A stretch of 19,285 nt of DNA from Alphaproteobacteria bacterium (GTDB taxonomy: Bacteria > Pseudomonadota > Alphaproteobacteria > RF32 > CAG-239): the NCBI GenBank assembly GCA_017479785.1, contig JAFVBT010000063.1, positions 1 through 19,285 on the forward strand, written 5' to 3'. Position numbers and translations under genes: made by a program. Position 1 is the first letter of the stretch. Each line of letters begins with the position of its first letter. Below are positions 14,603-19,285 of this stretch, piece after piece. The notes under the pieces were generated by a model. The model worked only from the letters and a program-made list of their open reading frames with translations. It was not told the origin of the DNA and did not search any database.

Positions 14603-15526
14603 ATGAAACCCATTAAAGACTTTGTTATTAAATACATGGCATTGATTGTGCTTGTTATTGCCTTGATTTCACTTTTTGCTCCGAAAAGTGCAATATGGAT
14701 TTCAACTTCATGGATTAACTACTTTTTAATGGCGGTCATGTTCGGAATGGGGTTAACATTAAAACCGGAAAGTTTTGTGTTGGTTTTCAAACGCCCGCAG
14801 GATATTATTTGCGGTATTGCGGCACAATACACGATTATGCCGCTTTTGGCCTTCGGTTTAAGCCGTTTATTCGGGCTTGATCCCGCTTTAACAGCCGGTG
14901 TGATTTTAGTCGGAACATGTCCGGGCGGCACGGCCAGTAATGTCATTACCTATTTTGCCAAAGGCGATATCGCCTTATCTGTATCAATGACCAGCGTTAA
15001 TACTCTTATTGCTCCGATATTAACACCGCTTGTGACATACTTTCTGTTACAGACAACAGTGGAAGTCAACATTATCAGTATGCTGGTGGCCATAGTTAAT
15101 GTAATTGTCATCCCGATTGCGCTCGGCTTTATAATCAATCGTTATTTTGCAGCGGTTACACAAAAATTAATTGATTTTTTGCCGATTGTATCGGTAGTGG
15201 CAATTTGTATGATTGTAGCAACGGTTGTTGCGCATAATGCCGAAAAAATATATGCCTGTGGTTTTTTGGTTTTAAGCGTTGTCATACTGCATAATCTTTT
15301 GGGATATTTATGCGGTTTTGTACTCGGCAAAATATTGAGAATGGAATCTGCAAGAATTAAGGCATTTTCAATAGAAATTGGCATGCAAAATTCCGGATTA
15401 GCAGCAAGTTTGGCATCAACGGCTTTTCCGATGCTAGCCATGGCTACCGTACCGGGTGCAATTTTTTCGGTATGGCACAATATATCGGGGGCAATTTTGG
15501 CGGAAATATACCGCAGATGGAAATAA
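14603..15526 (+). CDS. Bile acid:sodium symporter (BASS) family transporter
   Basis: This 307-residue protein is almost wholly hydrophobic, with nine to ten membrane helices. The two crossover motifs of the BASS/SBF family are present: CPGGTASN (106-113) and EIGMQNSGLA (258-267). Residues equivalent to the sodium ligands of the Neisseria ASBT homologue appear conserved, each shifted by two positions: Q75, S112, N113, S126, T130, E258 and Q262. It should import an organic anion with sodium across the inner membrane. In bacteria such proteins also carry pantothenate, 2-keto acids or other organic anions, so bile acid as substrate must not be assumed. It is the only plus-strand gene, monocistronic, and converges on the 15573 gene with 46 bp between. 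No strong terminator hairpin is visible there, only an imperfect palindrome around 15536-15555. Confidence 0.9.
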   Translation: MKPIKDFVIKYMALIVLVIALISLFAPKSAIWISTSWINYFLMAVMFGMGLTLKPESFVLVFKRPQDIICGIAAQYTIMPLLAFGLSRLFGLDPALTAGVILVGTCPGGTASNVITYFAKGDIALSVSMTSVNTLIAPILTPLVTYFLLQTTVEVNIISMLVAIVNVIVIPIALGFIINRYFAAVTQKLIDFLPIVSVVAICMIVATVVAHNAEKIYACGFLVLSVVILHNLLGYLCGFVLGKILRMESARIKAFSIEIGMQNSGLAASLASTAFPMLAMATVPGAIFSVWHNISGAILAEIYRRWK

Positions 15527-15572
15527 AGATTTTCTTCAGATTATATAAACTGAGTTTGACATAAAAAGAATA

Positions 15573-17174
15573 TCAACGTTCTTGTTGTTTCTGTTGCAAA
15601 CGATACGCTTGCTGTGCCTGAATATCACATCCCTTTTCCACTTCGGAAATTTCATCAAATTTCTGAATACTTGCACAAATTTTATCCCATACGCTTTTTG
15701 AGCGGCTGATTAATATCGGCTCCCAAAAATTCGGAACTTCAAGTGTCATTTCTTCACTGAGATGTTGTTCGGATTTATTATTTGAATACGGTACCGCAAC
15801 CACAGAAGTGTCCTGTTTAAGAGATAATGCATCTCTGACTTCATCAACTGTTGCACTCGGAAAAATGTTCGTCATGTACTTTTCTAAAAGTTTTTCTCTT
15901 GTTACAAATCCGAATTTTTCTTCTTGTTTAAACGGTACGTTATGATTGTCATATTTTTTTATCTGAGTCCGCAAATCTCTTCCGTCCATTGTGTAAATTT
16001 GTTGCAAAACATTTTCATAATTTTTCTTCATATCATCGCTGTTTTGTGCTGACATTGTAAAGTAATCATATTCGGAAACAACTTTAACAAAACTCGGATC
16101 CGTATATGCATCATGTGTGACAATGTCATAATATTTTTGCACAACTTGCGGATTTTTTTCAAGATATTCCGGCCGAAAACTTTGAAGTTTCAATTTAAGC
16201 TGCTCGGCAATCAATATATGCTGAAAACACTCTTGTCGTTTTGCAATATCAACGGAATCCAACAAATGCACGTTTTTGCTGACTTGCTCAAAAAACGGCT
16301 TACCGTATTTGCGCAACGAACTTATTTCGCTCAGTTTTTGCGCCAAATTAATCTTTTTATCATTTATGGTTATATCTTCAGATATATACTCGGCAAAATT
16401 TACACCGCCGATTGTATACATGTAATTAAGCACATAATTATAATTTTTTTTGCTGTTTTCAACCAAACTGAACCTTTTTAAATATGACTGAAAGCGTGTA
16501 TATGCATTGGATTTATAGTGTGGATAAAATCTTTCCATCCACATTTTGCGTGTTCCGTTGGCAATTAAAGTCCATTCCTTTTTGCGTGCTTCCGGTGAAT
16601 CGTCAAACGGATTAATTTCGTTTTTTTGTATGGCATCATAATAAAAACCCAACGCTCCTTTTTTATACCTATCCACAACAGCTTTTTTATCGGTTGCCGC
16701 CAAATATTCATAGCGCGTCATCAATAATTGAGCGATATTGGCACTGATTTCTTCATGTAAGCACAATCTAAAATATTCCTCGGGCTTAAACGGAAATCGT
16801 TCGCGATATTTTATCTGATGATTATGCAAATGCCACTGTTCATGCACAAAATACATCATCTGCATCCTATACATATTGGAATTCGGCACAAAATTACGAA
16901 TGATTTTTCCCGCGGTATGATATAATAAACCTCTTGGTTGGGTATTTAACGTATCTACCCGATACACAACATCATGCACCGGTTTGGCAATCGGAACGGC
17001 TTTTTTTTTCAATTTCTTTTTGCGCGCCAATATTTCTTTTTTTTGTTTGGCAATCGCCTGTTCTTGTTGATAGCAGTCATACCCTGCAAAAGCACCGAAA
17101 CACATCCCTAGCGCAATCGTTGCAATTGCGTGTTTCCAACCGAAAGGAAATGTTTTTTCACTAAATTTTGCCAT
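15573..17174 (-). CDS. Membrane-anchored protein with HExxH metallopeptidase-like motif
   Basis: I take the ATG at 17174 (533 residues) rather than the frame opening at 17201: AGAGG lies five nt before it, and the -10 box of the promoter overlaps the longer start. The N-terminus has a short polar stretch, a hydrophobic segment at about 15-32 (uncleaved anchor or signal peptide), then a basic, coiled-coil-like stretch rich in Lys (38-64). At 111-115 it reads HEQWH, an HExxH zinc-binding pattern, followed by more histidines (HLHNH) and, about 26 residues on, HEEISANIA (140-148). There the glutamates could give the third ligand, as in gluzincins. The remaining 350 residues are helical and charged, and the C-terminus is Gln-rich. 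I do not recognise a family. A periplasm-facing metal-dependent hydrolase is a hypothesis only; the motif may be chance in a His-rich helix. Confidence 0.8.
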   Translation of the reverse strand: MAKFSEKTFPFGWKHAIATIALGMCFGAFAGYDCYQQEQAIAKQKKEILARKKKLKKKAVPIAKPVHDVVYRVDTLNTQPRGLLYHTAGKIIRNFVPNSNMYRMQMMYFVHEQWHLHNHQIKYRERFPFKPEEYFRLCLHEEISANIAQLLMTRYEYLAATDKKAVVDRYKKGALGFYYDAIQKNEINPFDDSPEARKKEWTLIANGTRKMWMERFYPHYKSNAYTRFQSYLKRFSLVENSKKNYNYVLNYMYTIGGVNFAEYISEDITINDKKINLAQKLSEISSLRKYGKPFFEQVSKNVHLLDSVDIAKRQECFQHILIAEQLKLKLQSFRPEYLEKNPQVVQKYYDIVTHDAYTDPSFVKVVSEYDYFTMSAQNSDDMKKNYENVLQQIYTMDGRDLRTQIKKYDNHNVPFKQEEKFGFVTREKLLEKYMTNIFPSATVDEVRDALSLKQDTSVVAVPYSNNKSEQHLSEEMTLEVPNFWEPILISRSKSVWDKICASIQKFDEISEVEKGCDIQAQQAYRLQQKQQER

Positions 17175-17191
17175 ATTAACCTCTGCTTCCG

Positions 17192-17220
17192 AAGATAGCA
17201 TATAAATTCTTTTTTGTCAA
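17192..17220 (-). promoter_or_regulatory. Promoter of the HEQWH-protein gene
   Basis: Minus-strand TTGACA (17220-17215) and TATCTT (17197-17192) lie 17 nt apart, with a TGn extension before the -10. The -35 follows closely after a terminator stem. The predicted start near 17185 leaves a very short leader to the ATG at 17174. Confidence 0.7.
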
Positions 17221-17230
17221 TCAGATTACA

Positions 17231-17269
17231 AAAAAAGAACACGGCCCTGCAATCCGTGTTCTTTTTTTT
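17231..17269. terminator. Rho-independent terminator, potentially bidirectional
   Basis: Arms 17231-17244 and 17254-17267 pair fully (seven GC-rich base pairs at the loop side, then A-T pairs), with T-runs on both strands. It serves the minus-strand gene that ends at 17291 and could stop plus-strand readthrough as well. Confidence 0.85.
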
Positions 17270-17290
17270 GCTGTTTTACGATTTTCCCGT

Positions 17291-17980
17291 TTATGGTTTT
17301 CTGAACGGCACAAAATATGCCGGATATACATATTCCGGAAAATCGGGAATTTCTTCCGATATTATCGGAGAACGCAACGCGTACATTCTGACCATAGGTT
17401 TTTCAGGGCATTTCATCAGCATGGAAGATGACCACAAATGAGATGCGGTAAAATCTATACTATACAGTGCTTCCTGAATATTATAGAAATATGAATGAAT
17501 ATCTATAATTTCATCTTTGGAAAGCAAAAATGCATCTCCCTGTTTCACTAACCCAGGCACTGTAAAATTCTGACAATACACTGCCGCGTCAGCATTTAAC
17601 CCTAAGCGTTCGGCTTCGGCAACAATCAGGCGTGTTGCCTCTAAACCGCTCAAGCCATCTGTATTCACAAAGAGATTTGGTGAACCGAAAAGCATTTCTT
17701 TACCACTTACCGAAAGCACTTCAATCTTATTGTCAATCACACCGCAGACCATAGCTATAATTTCATCGGCAATATAATTGCGTGAAATATAGCCTTCTTT
17801 AGTCAGGAACATCCCCGGACGGACATCGGACAGCACAGACACAAACTTGGGCGATTGTGCATGTAAGATGTGCCTGATTCCATCTTCCGTCAGCCTTTTT
17901 TCATTAATCAGCTTCAGCAGAAGCGTCTCACTGTCAGTCTTTAAATCAACCAACAGTTTCCTTAATTGTTCTCTATCCAT
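17291..17980 (-). CDS. Hypothetical protein, possibly divergent DUF1566-like
   Basis: This 229-residue soluble protein has no signal peptide. Residues 1-40 are helical and charged. From about 72 on, the order of short motifs resembles DUF1566/Lcl-type (C-lectin-like) proteins: a VCGVIDNKIEVLSV strand pair (78-91), NTDGLSG (106-112), a helix with LNADAAVYC (128-136), GDAFLLSKDEI (148-158, where family members have GxWFLPSxxEL), LWSSS (182-186, for YWSSTE), and a closing YPAYFVPF (219-226, for VRPVLAF). The similarity is judged by eye and weak, so the call is tentative. Such domains occur in surface or effector proteins, but export is not evident here. The gene has a good promoter yet no clear Shine-Dalgarno before its ATG. 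It stands alone between two terminators. Confidence 0.7.
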   Translation of the reverse strand: MDREQLRKLLVDLKTDSETLLLKLINEKRLTEDGIRHILHAQSPKFVSVLSDVRPGMFLTKEGYISRNYIADEIIAMVCGVIDNKIEVLSVSGKEMLFGSPNLFVNTDGLSGLEATRLIVAEAERLGLNADAAVYCQNFTVPGLVKQGDAFLLSKDEIIDIHSYFYNIQEALYSIDFTASHLWSSSMLMKCPEKPMVRMYALRSPIISEEIPDFPEYVYPAYFVPFRKP

Positions 17981-18015
17981 ATAATAATAAAATTAAAAAT
18001 ACATACAAGGCTTTC

Positions 18016-18044
18016 AGAATACGATAAATTACAAACTTTGTCAA
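18016..18044 (-). promoter_or_regulatory. Promoter of the 17291-17980 gene
   Basis: Minus-strand TTGACA (18044-18039, perfect) and TATTCT (18021-18016) are 17 nt apart. The predicted start near 18009 gives a leader of nearly 30 nt that is almost only A and T and has no clear ribosome binding site. Confidence 0.7.
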
Positions 18045-18055
18045 TATGGGCGAAC

Positions 18056-18092
18056 AAAAAAATCCGCCGGATTTATTCCGACGGACTTTTTT
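18056..18092 (-). terminator. Rho-independent terminator overlapping the upstream stop codon
   Basis: Arms 18056-18071 and 18077-18092 form a 16-bp stem with a 5-nt loop and a T-rich minus-strand tail. Two pairs are G-U in the minus-strand RNA but A-C mismatches in plus-strand RNA. The stem begins inside the TAA stop codon of the gene 18091-19080. Confidence 0.8.
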
Positions 18093-19080
18093 ATGACAAA
18101 TCAAGGATTTTCATTTTAGCCTTAATAACGTTAATTTTAGGCTCATATTGATTGATAAGGCTGATCATGTTTTCATCACCTTTCTTGATAAATTGCGCGA
18201 TGACATCATCAATCAGACGTTTGCCGGCCAAATGGAAAATTTTGTATTGCTCGACAGTCATCTCTTTCTGCGCATCGTAGCCGATCGAGTTGTTTTTGCA
18301 ATAGTCCTGCCATTTTTCTACCGTTGTTGCATTTGATAAATCGGCCAGAGACCGTACGGTACATTTCTGCTTATATTGAGACAAGCTGTCAAGAACATTG
18401 TTCCTGAACTTGCCGCGGCTCACGCAGTTTTCAATGCGTTTTTCCAGAACATCGTTCAAACCGCACCTCTTAACATAGCAACACAAACAACGTTCGATAA
18501 ACTGAGATTCGGAAGCGCTGTGATTTTCTTCTATGGCTTTTTCAACCAATAAGGTTACCTGACATTTTGTTAACGTCCCTTGCTTAAGACGTTTTTCCAA
18601 AACATCTCTCCAGAAAGGTAGTCTTTTTGTCGCGCGATTTATGATTTCTTCAAACATTTCATCCCGCAGACGACCGGAATTTTCCGCGATATATTCAAAC
18701 ACTTGCGGATAACCTTGTATCAAAGCTTTAACAGCCTGTGTACTCATTGCAAAAAGAGTACTTTCGGAATCATCTACATTGAAATAATACTCAATTTGCT
18801 CATTAGCGGAGTATTGTGGCAGATTCTTTTTATCTATCCACCACATGGCCCAATAATACGGTAATTTCAAAGCCCTCTTTGTATAAAATGCACACACTTC
18901 TTCACTGAAAATCAACGAATTGTGTGCAAATTTGGCTGCCAAGCTCGGAAAAACCATATTCAAACAAAACATTGATACCGGATTACCTAAAAGACACAGT
19001 ACCAATAGCGCGCCGACATCGCGTAAAAAATTCAACACTTTGGTTGAAATCGGTAATTGAGGAGAAAATTTTGTTGCCAT
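18091..19080 (-). CDS. Hypothetical helical protein with N-terminal membrane segment
   Basis: This 329-residue protein is of a family I do not recognise. A hydrophobic region at about 20-47 (VGALLVLCLLGNPVSMFCLN) is likely a membrane segment or hairpin, preceded by a short polar N-terminus. The remainder is predicted helical and rich in charged residues and cysteines. It may contain tandem helical repeats: DVLEKRL at 159-165 recurs as DVLEKRI at 210-216, each after a Cys/Phe/Trp-bearing helix and before a KxG or RG turn, a spacing of 51 residues. Repeats of this kind suggest a protein-binding scaffold. The Shine-Dalgarno is weak (AAAG five to six nt before ATG). The gene ends in its own terminator. 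Expression unit, partner and role are unknown. Confidence 0.75.
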   Translation of the reverse strand: MATKFSPQLPISTKVLNFLRDVGALLVLCLLGNPVSMFCLNMVFPSLAAKFAHNSLIFSEEVCAFYTKRALKLPYYWAMWWIDKKNLPQYSANEQIEYYFNVDDSESTLFAMSTQAVKALIQGYPQVFEYIAENSGRLRDEMFEEIINRATKRLPFWRDVLEKRLKQGTLTKCQVTLLVEKAIEENHSASESQFIERCLCCYVKRCGLNDVLEKRIENCVSRGKFRNNVLDSLSQYKQKCTVRSLADLSNATTVEKWQDYCKNNSIGYDAQKEMTVEQYKIFHLAGKRLIDDVIAQFIKKGDENMISLINQYEPKINVIKAKMKILDLS

Positions 19081-19130
19081 AACTTTAAAGATTTTAATGG
19101 CCTGCCAGTCCCTTGTGGCTAAATTTGAGA

Positions 19131-19184
19131 AGATTGTTTGAAGGAACTTAAATGTCTTTGAAACGGCATTCAGACAAACAATCT
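19131..19184. repeat. Inverted repeat upstream of the 19080 gene
   Basis: AGATTGTTTG at 19131-19140 recurs inverted at 19175-19184, 34 nt apart, within the 205-bp non-coding end of the window. A smaller inverted pair, TTCGG/CCGAA, lies at 19234-19250. No good promoter pair is visible; a TATAAT on the minus strand at 19277-19272 would have its -35 outside or at the edge of the window. The repeat could be a regulator site or leader structure, or chance in A+T-rich DNA. Confidence 0.4.
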
Positions 19185-19285
19185 GCTTCTTTTTAACGAC
19201 ATTTGGAATTTTGAAAGCATAAGCATTATCAATTTCGGCTCAATTCCGAACTAATAAATAATACAATCAGAATTATAAAATATCA

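Noticed and set aside
15527..15572. Possible terminator between the convergent transporter and HEQWH genes
   Set aside because: Only an imperfect, A+T-rich palindrome is present; it would be unstable and lacks a T-run.
1..19285. CRISPR arrays, tRNA or rRNA genes, insertion sequences
   Set aside because: No regularly spaced repeats, cloverleaf-like sequences, rRNA motifs, transposase genes or terminal inverted repeats were seen on reading both strands.

Overview
The window is A+T-rich, gene-dense DNA from a fermentative, hydrogen-producing anaerobe that looks Gram-negative: it has Sec-exported proteins, a polytopic polyferredoxin, canonical sigma-70-type promoters (TTGACA / TATAAT-like boxes about 17 bp apart) and short rho-independent terminators. 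I cannot fix the taxon. The promoter type argues against Bacteroidetes. The mix of an HndA/C/D-type hydrogenase, AdhE and lineage-specific hypotheticals would fit a low-GC gut bacterium, for example an uncultured alphaproteobacterial gut lineage, but that is inference. Every gene is on the minus strand except one transporter (14603-15526).

Layout, read in the direction of minus-strand transcription (high to low coordinates). (1) 19080-15573: three proteins not assigned to a family with confidence. They are a membrane-anchored helical protein, a possible divergent DUF1566-like protein, and a membrane-anchored protein with an HEQWH metallopeptidase-like motif. Two have their own good promoter and two are followed by hairpin terminators. 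(2) 15526-14603, plus strand: a bile acid:sodium symporter (BASS) family carrier. Upstream lies a 370-bp gap holding the decayed 3' end of a sugar-nucleotide epimerase gene. (3) 14232-13405: a HAD-family phosphatase with terminator. (4) 13176-9241: hndA-hndC-hndD, a three-subunit NAD(P)-linked group A [FeFe] hydrogenase, with its own promoter and terminator. (5) 9131-6070: a thioredoxin-like [2Fe-2S] protein, a group C sensory [FeFe] hydrogenase with PAS domain (HydS-like), and a SpoIIE/PP2C-type phosphatase, all overlapping or abutting. (6) 5919-1856: a group B [FeFe] hydrogenase translationally coupled to adhE, ending in a terminator. No terminator separates blocks 5 and 6. (7) 1662-1: an exported flavodoxin, a NapH-like membrane polyferredoxin and a secreted protein that runs off the left edge, in one overlapping operon behind a near-consensus promoter.

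How it fits together: blocks 4-6 form a hydrogen/ethanol redox-disposal island with three different [FeFe]-hydrogenase types within about 8.7 kb. The group A enzyme would make H2 from NAD(P)H (possibly with ferredoxin), AdhE would reduce acetyl-CoA to ethanol, and the HydS-like protein with its phosphatase looks like a sensor that could tune the balance. The maturation genes hydE, hydF and hydG are not in the window and must be elsewhere if these enzymes are active. Block 7 suggests a separate low-potential electron route at or across the inner membrane.
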